Origin: Brachypterus glaber | Lineage: Eukaryota; Arthropoda; Insecta; Coleoptera; Kateretidae | Reading direction: 5' to 3' | DNA: 64,000 nt | NCBI GenBank assembly: GCA_958510825.1 | Contig: OY294048.1 | Location: forward strand, 19,485,589 to 19,549,588 | In this document: piece by piece, positions 11,045-21,325 of the stretch | Numbering within the stretch: position 1 is the stretch's first letter | Layout: every line of letters starts with the position of its first letter | The notes under the pieces: model-generated | What the model was told of the DNA's origin: nothing | Database searches by the model: none | The model's input: the letters and a program-made list of their open reading frames with translations, nothing else | Made by a program: the position numbers and the translations under genes

Positions 11045-11140
11045 AGTAAATGTCTAAATTACATTACATTACATGTTTGTTTAGCCTCGTACTATTTATT
11101 TAATTAAGCATCCCCTAAGTCCATGACTTGTGTGGCCTAG
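11045..11140 (-). repeat. SINE 3' part, separated from its 5' part by a LINE
   Basis: The minus strand reads CTAGGCCACACAAGTCATGG, CTTAGGGGATGCTTAATTAA, then ACGAGGCTAAACAAACATG followed by repeated ATGTA. This is the last third of the SINE at 21826. The missing first two thirds lie at 12355-12553, on the same strand and in the same order, with the LINE of 11141-12354 between them. Confidence 0.85.
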
Positions 11141-12354
11141 TTATTTATTTTTTTATTTATTATTATTTCGTGCTTTACATACGTTTACACATTTCAACTT
11201 TGATTTAAAAATGTAATTTACATAGAAAATGTTGGAATATACACCAAAATTTGAATTTACATATAAAACATTTAAAAATTAGAAAATTTACGAGATAATC
11301 ACAAATATTAAAAATTATAAAAATATTAAAATCTGTCATTGAAGAAATCATTCATACTGTTATAGGCCTTTTTTAGTAGTAGTTCTTTAAATTTAATTTA
11401 AAATTTTTTAGAGGCAATATTTTAATGTGCTGGGGCAGGTGATTGTAAAATTTAGGACCATAAAAATTTTCCCCATTTCTACTACTACTTAACCTAAAAT
11501 ACGGTAATCTTAAATCGCTGCTTTGTCGTGTGTTACAATTATTAGTTTCCCCCTGTTGGGTGTACTCACTAAAATGTTCTTTTACATACACAACACAAAC
11601 AAATATATAAGGAGCCGGCAATGTCATTATTTTTAATTCTAAAAATTTACCTTTTACCTCGTCCCTGTACCCCAGATTGGTCATGATTCTCAAAAGTTTT
11701 CTTTGGAGACCAAAAATCCTACTAGTACCTGGTGCATGACCCCAGACTATAAAGCCGTAGGACAACCTGGACTCAAACAAAGCATGGTAGGGCGACTTTT
11801 AGTGTATTGAGAGAAACTAACTTTACCAGCGAACGAAAGATTAAAGTGGTTTTTGCCAAGGAACTAGCCAAAGTGTTGGTAGGTTCACCCCAGCTAAGGT
11901 TTGGATCAAAATTTAAGCCTAAATATTTTACCCCAACAGGATTAGTAAAATTAGCTAACATTAAGGGTCTATGAGAAAAAAATATGTGTTAAGTTTTGTT
12001 AAGATTTAGCGATAACTTATTAGTCAAAAACAATTTGTTAGCTCTTTCCACACCCTCATCCATTTGTTGTTTTGCTACTAGTAAATCTTTATTAGCTGAA
12101 ATTATATTTGAGTCATCAGCAAACGAAATCTTTTCCCAATTTGTTAAGGCATGACCAAAGTCATTAATGAAAATCAAAAAGAGAAGAGGTCCCAGGACAG
12201 AACCCTGTGGCCGCCCCCCTTAGTGACACCCACAAACGACCTTGGTAGGATGAGAGAAGCCTAACACTCAAGGACTCAAAATTATAAAATTTTAGTTTTT
12301 CAACAAGTTCTGGATGAGGGACTGTATCAAAGCCTTTTTGAATATCGCAGAAGG
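11141..12354 (-). pseudogene. CR1/Jockey-like LINE inserted in a SINE
   Basis: Minus-strand protein in order: KGFDTVPHPELVEKL, then a frameshift at a G run near 12218, RPQGSVLGPLLFLIFIND (RT domain 4), SFADDSN (catalytic FADD), KLSLNLNKT, VKYLGLNFDPNLSW, a second frameshift near 11780, then ESRLSYGFIVWGHA and a C-terminal YGPKFYNHLP segment to about 11373. It starts inside RT domain 2, so it is 5'-truncated. It ends with an A-rich AATAATAATAAAT tail. SINE sequence ends at CTACTA on one side and resumes at ACTAG on the other, giving a short ACTA duplication. Confidence 0.88.
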
Positions 12355-12553
12355 TAGTAGTAGAGGGAACCACCGGATTATACTGACTTTCGAACCAGTT
12401 TCTAGTGAGTGTCCGTTTCACTTATCGCCTTCGCCAAATTTTAATTATTAATTAACTGAAAAAGGCAAATCGGCGCCAGTGACAATCGAACTCACGCTAG
12501 TAGGCTTGCTACGCATACGCGCTGGCCACTACGCTATGCCTTCCATTTGAGAT
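12355..12553 (-). repeat. tRNA-derived SINE, 5' part (split copy)
   Basis: On the minus strand: the polymerase III A-box-like TAGCGTAGTGG, a B-box-like GAGTTCGATTGTC, the GGCGCCGATTTGCC junction, the AATTAATAATTGAAA body, and AACTGGTTCGAAAG with GGTGGTTCCCTCTACTACTA, where the LINE begins. The head resembles a tRNA with one changed base in the B box. Same family as 21826. Confidence 0.88.
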
Positions 12554-12559
12554 TTTAGA

Positions 12560-12690
12560 TATTTAGTTTTTAGGGAGGTGTCTCTGTTTTACTTGTCGCC
12601 TTCACGAAATTTCAATTATTAATTAACTGGAAAAGGTTTTCGGCGCGGGTGAGAATCGAACTCACGCTAGCCGTCGTGCCATTTAAATGT
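12560..12690 (-). repeat. Second SINE head and body, upstream of the split copy
   Basis: The minus strand shows another B-box GAGTTCGATTCTC in a GCGTGAG...CTCACCCGCGCCG context, followed by CAGTTAATTAATAATTGAAA and GAAGGCGACAAGT. The A box is not at the normal distance, so the tRNA-like head is shortened or has a deletion. It runs directly into the next SINE head (AAATGGAAGGCATAGCG), giving a head-to-tail pair on the minus strand. Confidence 0.75.
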
Positions 12691-13008
12691 CTAATAATGA
12701 AACGGGCGCGTTAATCCCTTGAGTAGTTCCCTCATAAACCTTAAGCTTAAGTAGCTAGATGAGTTAATATTATTTTGCCATTGTATATTTTCCATTACTT
12801 TCCCTGTTCGTTACGATCTTTGCAATTATTTCACTGACAAAAAGAAACTTTATGAAAGTTTAATGCTGCTTTAAATGTGGGAATCAAAATACATTTCATG
12901 TTGATTATACTTGATTTACTAATGATTTATTTTATTAGGACGTGCCTCATTATAATTTTCAAAGAATATAAAAATGCAGCTTTGTTTGCTAATGGAGCTC
13001 TCTACAAC
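12691..13008. other. No gene recognised
   Basis: Spacer between the SINE cluster and repeat copy A. No frame or repeat that I can support. Confidence 0.5.
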
Positions 13009-13410
13009 TAGAATTATGAAACAAAAGACGTCTACCCTATCTCTATCTCATTTGTGCTACACTTTCCAGCCAACCAAATAAATACTGTATTTGTTTTTCA
13101 TACAACAAATACAGTATTTATTTGGTTGGCCGGAAAGTGTAGCACTTAGCGGCACGAACGAACATAGCTAATGTGAATCTGTAGAATAAGATAATTCTAC
13201 TAAAATTTAGATGGTGCCAGTAATTTCTTTAATAAAAATAATATAGTTACACTTTTCGCCCGGCCAAGTAAATATTGTATTTGTTCAACAAAGAACAAAT
13301 TTGTTTGGTTGGGTGGAAGTGGGAGTGTGTGTATGTCTTCTATCCTTTTTGGGTAGAACTTTTGTCCCTGTCTAATCTAACGGGAGAAATTGTGCCTTCA
13401 TTATATTTTG
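13009..13410 (+). repeat. Dispersed repeat copy A with two internal hairpins
   Basis: Begins CTAGAATTATGAAACAAAAG. It contains a near-perfect hairpin at about 13067-13146 (GCTACACTTTCCAGCCAACC with its inverse, arms ending AATACTGTATTTGTT) and a second, more diverged hairpin at about 13248-13340. It then has TTTTGGGTAGAACTTTTGTC and ends near GGGAGAAAT. The same ~400 bp recurs inverted at 36200-36592. Both copies share the boundary CTAG followed by T when read on the opposite strand, which would fit a Helitron-type 3' end, but no convincing 3' hairpin or 5' TC start confirms it. No coding capacity. Confidence 0.75.
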
Positions 13411-13998
13411 AATTATTTTTATTTCCATTGGAAATTTCCATTCAGTTTTTTGCGTTTAATGAACTTAGCATTTATAAATCATGAGGGAAGGAACAACGGT
13501 GTGGGGGGGGGCAAAATTTTCCAACTTATAAAAGAAAAAATTCTAATACAAAAATAGAGGACCAAAAAAAGGCCACTTCCACATTTGAAATAACGTTAAT
13601 AATTATAATTTTTTTTTGACTTTATAAATAAAAAAAATCGAACCAGCTAAAAGAAAATTCCGATTAACGTATTTTTTCAGGAAAAATTACTTTTATTATA
13701 ATTATCAATTCTACAAATTTTAAAAGTAATCCCCTCAAAAACAAAAAAGTTATGGGGGGTTAAAATCTTTTAAAAAATAAAAAAAAATCTATCATTTTTA
13801 TTTTTTTTTATTTTTGTTTTTTCGCAAAAAAAAAATAAAGAAAAAATTGAAAAATTTTTATTTATTTTTTATTTTTTTTTATTTTTTTGTTTTTTAAAAA
13901 AATTTCTGTTTAAAAAAATTTTTTTTTTTTTATCCTATCCTATCCTTTTAGATAAGAAATTACTTTAAAAGGGCAAAAAGTGTCTTGGGTACCTACTA
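13411..13998. repeat. No gene; body of the 'TTATGGGGGGTTAA' repeat family
   Basis: Within long A and T runs, about 13675-13770 reads CAGGAAAAATTAC, AAAGTAATCCCCTC, AAAAAGTTATGGGGGGTTAA. This is the internal body of the repeat family seen at 22334, 23451, 25915 and 48672. Ends are not visible here. Confidence 0.6.
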
Positions 13999-15648
13999 CA
14001 CTGTAAAAAATAAATAGAATTATAGGTAATTTTATATGAATATTACTTGTAATTTAAATTAGGGTTTCCAGTCCCGGGATCCCGAAAGTTCGGAATATCC
14101 CGAAGATTTTTGAATTCCGAAATCCCGAAAAATCCCGAAAATCCCGAAAAAAATCCCGAAAATCCCGAAAAATTAGAATTTATTTATTCAACTCGAATCG
14201 GGTTACTCGATATGTAATTGTGATTTGCGTATATTTTTTGTTTACGATAGTGAAAATGCACCCCTAAAGAAGGTCATAGTCTATGACTCATAGACCTAAC
14301 GAAACAATTTCTTGGAAAACGGGCTGAGTTAAGAGTATTATCCCTGAATTTTTTCAGAAGTTTTGAAAAAATCTAGAGGTCGCTCATGACCATTTTTTTA
14401 AAAGATAAGCTAATAAAAAACATTAAGAAATTCTAGATCCTTACTCATATTGGAGTTGATTTAAATAAACCATAGAAAAAATGTTATCTCTCCAAAATAT
14501 ATTTTTAGATTTGTTCTTCGTTCTGACTTGAATGAACTTAGGAAAAACTTTAAGCTTTTTGCAGGACTTTAGGAACCAAATATCCAAAAAAACTTTTTTC
14601 CTGGCGTAGTTTAGTTCTTTGTACCATCGGATCTTTTTGCTACGACTAGCATTAATCAAATTAAGAAATTGTAGATCCTTACTCATATTGGAGTTGATTT
14701 AAATAAACCATAGAAAAAACATAATTTTTATTTAAAATTTTTAAGTTTGTTTATAATTACTTTTATATATTTTTTTTATATGAATTTATATTTTAATGTT
14801 GTTTGTTTTGTTTTGTTTTGTTGGTACTACCAACTTGGTAGTTATAGATGTAACTTTTTATTTAATTTATTTATTTTAACTTTTAAAAAGTATGTTTTTT
14901 TACTTTTTATTTAATTTATTTTAACGTTTAAAAAGTTTGTTTTTTTTTAACTTTTTATTTAACTTATTTGTTTTAACTTTTAAAAAGTTTGTTTTTTTTT
15001 TAAATAATAAATATTTTACTAAATATTTGTTTTTTTTTTCGTGATGTTTATTTTATTTTTTATTTTTCTTAATTTAGTAAAATATAAATTTAAATAAAAT
15101 ATGGTTAATACTGGTTATTTTAATAAAAGTTTTTGGTTTAAATTTTATAATTTTATTTATTTAATATAAGATAATTAATTTTTGATGAAATGAGACATTT
15201 TTAAATTTCGGGATCGGGATCGGGATCCCGAACTTTTTGAAATTTTCGGGATTTCGGGATTTCGGGATCGGGATCCCGAAACCTGGATTCACTAATTTAA
15301 ATGTTATATTCATATAAAATCATAATTTTACAATTTTGTATAAATATTACATGTAACTTAGATGCAATATTCATATAAAATCGTAAAATCACATGCAAAT
15401 TCTCTACATGAAAACACATTACCCTTGATTATGCATGTAAATTTACATAATTATTTTTTACAGTAAACTTTGTAATATTTACTAGATTTTAAATGTAATT
15501 TTACATGTAATGTATATATAAAATTTTAAAATTACATGTAAAATTGTAAAATTACATGTAAAATTGTAAAATTACATGTAAAATCTAGCAACATGTATTT
15601 GCATTAAATCACATTTACGTACAGAATGAATATTTATTTTTTACAGTG
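13999..15648. mobile_element. MITE with CACTGTAAAAAATAAATA ends, host of a nested hAT-like element
   Basis: Left end CACTGTAAAAAATAAATA at 13999 and the inverse TATTTATTTTTTACAGTG ending at 15648, 18 of 18 identical. The interior is split by the element at 14060. Outside that insert the right part carries a threefold AAATTACATGTAAAATTGT-type repeat at about 15522-15582. I do not see a clean target duplication. A related terminus (CACTGTAAAAAGT...AACAGTG) bounds 41346-41668. No protein. Confidence 0.72.
14060..15294. mobile_element. hAT-like element, perfect 8-bp duplication
   Basis: Flanked by ATTTAAAT at 14052-14059 and 15295-15302. Ends TAGGGTTTCCAG and, reversed, TAGTGAATCCAG both fit the hAT Y-A-R-N-G terminal pattern, and 8-bp duplications are standard for hAT. 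Just inside both ends is a CCCGGGATCCCGA-type block and short CCCGAAAAT tandem repeats. A ~55-bp block (AGATCCTTACTCATATTGGA and onwards) occurs twice as a direct repeat, at about 14435 and 14668. No transposase frame; the 81-codon minus-strand frame is low-complexity. Confidence 0.85.
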
Positions 15649-16107
15649 TACCCATACAAGCATTTGGAACAGTTTGAACTCAAAACAAACTAATATTTGA
15701 TATTGATTTGAAAAAAATTAATCAAAGTTTAGTAAAATTTGGTAAATTCTATGTAAAAAAAAGAATTTAACAGCTATTTTTTTGTTATGAAATGACATTA
15801 TAGGTTTGTTAATGAATGGGAGAATTTACGTTTTTTTTTAACCGTTTGTAGTTTTGGTGAAAGTAAAAATTCAGGTTTAACACTTGAACTCGAGGGGCTG
15901 ACCGCGAGGAAATCTTTTGTTCAAGCCAAAGGAACTCAGGAGGAACTCCGAGGAACTCTCGAGGAACTCCGAAGGAAGTCAGAGGAACTCGTTGCAAAAA
16001 GGAACTCTTTTGTACAAATTTCAGACGCGGTCAAAAAAAATTATCATTTATTACCCATGCGGATTAACGTTTTTATTTTCAAACTAGATGAGCCGTTACA
16101 AAACATC
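15649..16107. repeat. No gene; GAGGAACTC minisatellite
   Basis: Between about 15926 and 16008 the motif AGGAACTC recurs about seven times at irregular 9-20-bp spacing. The 62-codon minus-strand frame over it is a translation of this repeat. The remainder is AT-rich spacer. Confidence 0.6.
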
Positions 16108-16111
16108 CTAC

Positions 16112-16312
16112 CTTTGGGCGCCATTTTTTTTTTGAAGGGGCGCCAAGTTTGGTAAACCGTCAGGGACAAAGCTTTTTTCCTAAAGGTAATTTGGGGACGC
16201 CAATTTTTGTTTTGAAGGTGCGCGAAGTTTGGTAGAAACCGCCAGGGACAAAGCTTTTTTTTCTTGAAGGTAAATCGGGGGCGGCATTTTTTATCCGAAG
16301 GGGCGCCAAGTT
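16112..16312. repeat. ~94-bp tandem repeat, about 2.3 units
   Basis: Units share GGCGCCA-TTTTTTG, GAAGGGGCGCCAAGTTTGGT, AAACCG.CAGGGACAAAGC and a T run. The same family, about 2.7 units, is at 29427-29680, also preceded by CTACCTTTGGG. Function unknown; it looks like the internal tandem array of a mobile element. Confidence 0.8.
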
Positions 16313-16420
16313 TTATATATTACGAATTTTCTTAGATATTTTGGTACGGTTACAGAGGACGAGTTGCACCCTCTGTAACAGTACCAAAATACCAATGAAA
16401 ATTGATAATATATGAAACTT
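16308..16420. other. Long near-perfect hairpin
   Basis: A ~51-nt arm starting AAGTTTTATATATTACG and ending GTTACAGAGG pairs with the inverse arm at 16370-16420. By eye about 43 of 51 positions match, the inner 22 almost perfectly, around an 11-nt loop (359-369). Either a tiny palindromic element or a transcript-level hairpin. Nothing here shows transcription. Confidence 0.65.
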
Positions 16421-17447
16421 ATAGAGAATTTTGAAAGCTACAAGTTTGCTTATAAACACTTTTATCCTCCGATTAATAGTTAAGCTAAAAAATAAAAAAA
16501 AATACCTTCAACATGACTATATGAATAAATTAATATTACTCGATTAATTATAATGAAAAAAAAATGATTTTTCCAAAAATTGTTGGAAATTTGCTCCTTA
16601 ACAAAACTGGTTATATGCATTTTTATCGTAAGATGCATATTTACGTAGATAACCACACTCACCCCAAACATTCGAGATAGCGGACACTCCTCGCGCAAAG
16701 CACCCGAAAAAAAACTAAAAGGAGTGTTTTGTTACCATCCACTAGTACCCTTTAAAATATCAGCCCGTGTGCATTTATTGCAATTTACATTTATTATTTT
16801 ACTGGACTATGAGTGTTATTGACTGGATAAACCATCAATCTAAATCCAGATCAAACTAAATCAATTTATTAATTTAAAAATTATACGGATATAGTAATGA
16901 GATTGGTGATCCATAACATGAAGGCATGCAAATTTTAAGACGCGACACCTGGTAGACATGAACTTTTGCAATTTTTTTAGTCATAAACTATTTTATTTTA
17001 TAGCATTTAAATTTTCTAGCATATATAATTATCTCCAGTTGCAAGAAGTCGGAAGAATTTTAATGAACCTGCATTTTATTCTTTTCGTAATTACATAAGA
17101 TGAACATTATGCTTCGCTTATTAGCAAATAACTAGTACAGAAAAAGTTACTGCTGTCAAAATAATACTACTATTTTCTATCTATCTTTATAAAAAAAATA
17201 TGTATATTTTTTTCAAACAAAAAAAAATACCAAAAACATTTCCAGCCTAGAACTTTGGATAAGAAACCTATGTTCCAAATTTGAAGTGTTTACCTCCATG
17301 CGTTCTCAAGTTATCGTGTTACAAATTTTCCCGGACAAACAGACTTGTCGCTTAACCGACCCTCGAATTTACCATAACTTTACACAAAAATATATATTCA
17401 CTTGCGCAAAAGAAAAATAATTATATTCTGCAGGTCAAAAATTATAC
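16421..17447. other. No gene recognised
   Basis: AT-rich DNA without terminal repeats or supported coding. The 72-codon minus-strand frame has no domain features. Confidence 0.45.
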
Positions 17448-17452
17448 TTCTA

Positions 17453-19854
17453 CAGGGTTCCCACCAACCCTGGAAAACCTTGAAAACCTGGAAAATGCAT
17501 GGAATTTAGATGCCCACCTGGAATACCAGTTTTTCTAAAAAAACACACGGTTTTTTACCTGAAATTTTGAAATAGCACCTGGAATTTAACATACGAAAAT
17601 ATAATTGGTTCAAGAAAAATTAAAACACTAGGCACAAAAATTAAAGGATATAAAAAAACATCCTAGAGTTTTGGGTGATTTTCAAAACTTGGCTAAAAAT
17701 AGTCGTAGAGTAGGTAATGATAAAAAAGCAAATTGAAGCTTTAAGTCTCTAGTTTTAAGATCCTAAAAATATTAAAATATTTTTATCATTGACCGTTTGT
17801 GAGTTATCATAAAGGTGTTAGATTATGTTTTAGAAAATGTAGATGGGGGTAAGGATATGGTTTTTAATTTGTTCTTTGACATGACAAGAGCATTCGACGT
17901 TATTGACATTGAGGTACTCCTTTTAAAACTAGAATCATATGGAATAGCAGGAAAAACTTTAGAATGGTTTAAATCATACCTGAGGGATAGGTTGCAATAT
18001 GTGGAAATAACCGCTGATACAGATGAAGAAAAGAATGTCAAATTTAAGTCAAACACAAAAAAAACTCGTAGGGGTACTCCACAAGGTGGGATACTTTTCC
18101 CCCTGCTTTTCTTAATCTTTAGCAATGATTTATTGTCATATATTGTAAAAAATCTACCTTTAAAATTTAGAAAAAAATTTAAGCTTTGTCAATTTGCGGA
18201 TGACTCCTCAGCATCCATCTGTGCTGAGAAAAACGAATATTTAGAATTTTTAAAAGTACTTGCTAGTATTATGCATAGTTGGGCTGAGGAAAATTCGTTA
18301 ATTCTAAATCCGCAAAAATCTGCAATTTTACAATTTAATAAAGTTAATAAAGATCAAAGTGTATTAGTATTCTGCAACAAAATATCTGTACCTCAGGTAG
18401 TAAATTTTAAGCTTTTAGGGGTAACCCTAGATAATAATATTTCATGGGAGTTACATATAGACAGTATTGCCAAAAAATTAAATAGCAGTCGATATGCCCT
18501 TCTCAACCTCAAAAACAATGTTTCGAAAAAACTTCTTGTGACCTTTTATAACGCAAGTGTTAAGTCTTACATCGAATATGGCATCATAATTTGGGGAGGT
18601 TCTGTTCACTGTGATAGAATTTTAAAAATACAAAAAAGGATTTTACGTACATTGTGCAATGCAAACAGAATTGATCATTGCAAACCACTTTTTATTCAAA
18701 GCAAAATTATGACAGTATACTCATTATTTTTTTACAATCTTTTAGTTTTTGTGTATAAAAATAAATCTAAATTTATAGCAAATGGGGATTTACATGATAT
18801 TGGTACAAGGCAAACCCACTCCCTATGTACTCCCAGACATAGAACGGCAAGCTTTGAAAGAAGCACGAGGTATTTAGGAATTAAAGCTTTTAATAAGCTA
18901 CCTGTTTCAATTAAAACGTTAACATTTCGTAGCTTTAAGTTAAAACTCTTTCTAGCCAACCCTTTCTATTCTAAATCTGAATTTCTCGAGGGAAATTTTA
19001 AATTTTAATTTTAAATTAAATGTAACTTTAAATTATGCCATTTTTTTAATATGTAATGTTAACTTAGTGTTATGTAATTATGTAATGTTAACTTAGTGTA
19101 GTGGTATAATGTGGATTGAAATTATGAAAACTCATTTAAAATTATGTAATTATTTTTGACGTCTGCCTGTAATTTGCTTATGTAGATTTAAGTGGCAATA
19201 AAATTCTATTCTATTCTATTCTATTCTAAAAAAATCAGCGGTAAAACAAAATTCCAAATTTTTGCTTGCCTTTCAAAAAGTCCACAGTCTTCAATATTTT
19301 TTCTTTGTGATTTTGTCTCAAAGCTCTTTTAGCTTGATTTAATTTGAGCGCTAAAAAAGTTCTGTACGATTATTTTATGCTGAGCATTAAAAGCAAAAAT
19401 TACACTTTTTGATTATGATAATTACTCGGGAACTACCAACCGTACAGAAAATTTGTTCTGAAAACTATCTTCTCAATTTTTCTTTTTTTTATTCTTTTTA
19501 TTATTCTTTTTTAGAAGATGATTTTTTTTTTCGTTAATTATCCATATTTTTCGTTAATTATGCATATTTTTGTCATGAAAAAATGTTAATTATTGAAAAA
19601 TAAAAAAAAAATGAAAAAAAAAAACATTTTCACTAAACTTTTTTTTTACAATATTCACTATATCCACAATGCATACGAGGTATAAAAATCAATTACCCGG
19701 AATGATTTTTTTTTTCAATTTTTTTTTTGTTTAAAAATGATACTTATACTTATATACTAAAACTATTTTACTATACCTGGAATATTAATAATTTTAACCT
19801 GTAAAACCTGGAAAATGCCTGGAATTTGAATGTCGATTTTTGGAGGGAACCCTG
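17453..19854. mobile_element. hAT-like TIR element carrying a nested LINE
   Basis: Ends CAGGGTTCCCACCAA and, reversed, CAGGGTTCCCTCCAA (14 of 15), with TTCTA directly outside on each side (17448-17452, 19855-19859). CAGGG starts are typical of hAT. A 5-bp duplication is shorter than the usual 8 but occurs in some hAT subgroups. Just inside both ends a block ACCTGGAAAATGC.TGGAATT lies in the same orientation rather than inverted. Without the LINE (about 17790-19228) the element would be about 960 bp and non-coding. A related CAGGGTACCCAC end is at 27809. Confidence 0.68.
17790..19228 (+). pseudogene. CR1/Jockey-like LINE with 397-codon open RT frame
   Basis: The longest intact frame in the window (ATG at 17815, stop ending 19008). 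In order: FDMTRAFDVIDIEVLL (RT domain 2a/3), WFKSYLRDR, RGTPQGGILFPLLFLIFSND (domain 4), CQFADDSS (catalytic FADD, residues ~126-133), NPQKSAILQF, KLLGVTLDNNISW, YIEYGIIIWGG, and a C-terminal LGIKAFNKLP segment. The endonuclease and the first RT motifs are absent, so it is 5'-truncated. The ATG is simply the first in frame. The 3' UTR ends AATAAAATTCTA with a (TTCTA)5-type tail at 19201-19230. The absence of stops suggests a young copy. Confidence 0.92.
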
Positions 19855-19859
19855 TTCTA

Positions 19860-20288
19860 AGTATATTTTTTGATATGCACAATATAATCAAAGGTAATTG
19901 ATTAATTAAATTCAGTTATTATGAACAGTATAATTTTGAACTAAGACTGTTCTTAGATTTAATGTTGATGTTTGTACAATTTCATTTGATCAATCTAATG
20001 CTTAATATACAGTAAGATAACTGTACAGCTGATTAAATTTGAAAGTATAAATGCATTCATATTCGCCATCTGGGATGTACATTTACATGGTACATGTTTC
20101 TACGTTTTTATAGAATATTTAACAATTAGTTAATGGTCTATTAATTATTATTTAATTATAATTTTACTTCTATGCAAATGTCACTTTAATACAATTAAGA
20201 GCGTTTAAAGAAAATATGTTTTACGTCATTAAACAAGAAGAGAATAAAGACCACATATAAAAACCACCTGTTCATTGGAGATTTTTTT
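19860..20288. other. No gene recognised
   Basis: AT-rich spacer, no supported feature. Confidence 0.45.
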
Positions 20289-21019
20289 AGATCAGTATCA
20301 GATTAGTATTAGATCAGTATTAGATCAGTATCACATTGGTATCAGATCAGTATCAGATTGGTATCAGATCAGTATCAGATTAGTATCAGATCTGTATCAT
20401 TGTCACTTTCAGATCACTTCTTCTGATTATTTAATTAAATATTTTAAGATCTGTCTAATGCTACCCAGTTTCTTATTGAGCCAAGCTTTAAATAAAATCG
20501 TTCTAAAGCAGTATCTGGCTGTAGTATTATCAGATTAGTATAAGATTTGTATCAGATTAGTATCAGATTAGTATCAGATTAGTATCAGATTAGTATCAGA
20601 TTAATATCAAATTAGTATCAGATTAGTATCAGATTACTATCAGATTACTATCAGATTAGTATGAGATCGGTGTCAGATCTGTATGAGATCAGTATCAGAT
20701 CTGTATCATATCAGTATCAGATCTGTATCAGATCAGTATCAAATCGATGTCAGATCTGTATGAGATCAGTATCGGATCAATATCGGACCAGTATTGGATA
20801 TATCCGATCAGTATTGGATCACTATCGAATCAGTACCGGATTAGTATCTCATCAGTATCAAATTAGTATCAGAACAGTGTCAGATCGATATCATTGTCAC
20901 TTTGAGGTCACTTTTTCTAATTATTTTATTAAATATTTTAAGATCTGTCTAATGCTACCCCGTTTCTTTTTGAGCCAAGCTTTAAATAAAATCGCTCTAA
21001 AGCAGTATTTGGCTCTACA
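20289..21019 (+). repeat. 11-bp minisatellite in a two-unit higher-order repeat
   Basis: Unit AGATCAGTATC with Y/N variation. About ten units cover 20289-20400 and about thirty cover 20526-20892. Each array is followed by the same ~125-bp non-repetitive block (TAAGATCTGTCTAATGCTAC, GAGCCAAGCTTTAAATAAAA, AAAGCAGTAT) at 20401-20525 and 20893-21019, so the larger unit is array plus block, present twice. The 87- and 120-codon plus-strand frames rich in Y, Q, I, S, V are just the 33-nt (11-codon) reading of the 11-mer. Confidence 0.93.
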
Positions 21020-21325
21020 ATGACACATGTTATTGACTTGAGTGAAATAGAATCTTTTATCATAATTTGTTTTAATTTATTTATACTTTCAAAGTATAGT
21101 ATTACAAATTAAATTAAATTTATACTATAATGTTGCAATGCATATAGTTAGTTGCAAAAGTTTTAATATATTTTTTGAAATCAGATTTTCTATCTTATGA
21201 GAATACTGTTGGGCAATAAATAAATGTACTATTTAAAAATTTGCGCTTGCATAAAGGGTATCAATCTCTAAATATCAATTTAATTAAATTATAATAAACT
21301 AAATTAAATTGTTTGATATTTACAA
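21020..21325. other. No gene recognised
   Basis: AT-rich spacer between minisatellite and fold-back. Confidence 0.45.

Noticed and set aside
13990..15656. TACC...TACC as target duplication of the outer MITE
   Set aside because: Only four bases agree and they are not in register for a standard length.
17823..18125. 100-codon minus-strand frame opposite the large RT frame (and another at 18732-18959)
   Set aside because: Shadows of the RT gene on the plus strand, whose motifs are unambiguous.
20275..21023. Two plus-strand frames of 87 and 120 codons with repeated S.RSV/YQI residues
   Set aside because: They are the three-phase reading of an 11-bp minisatellite; the period, not selection, keeps them open.
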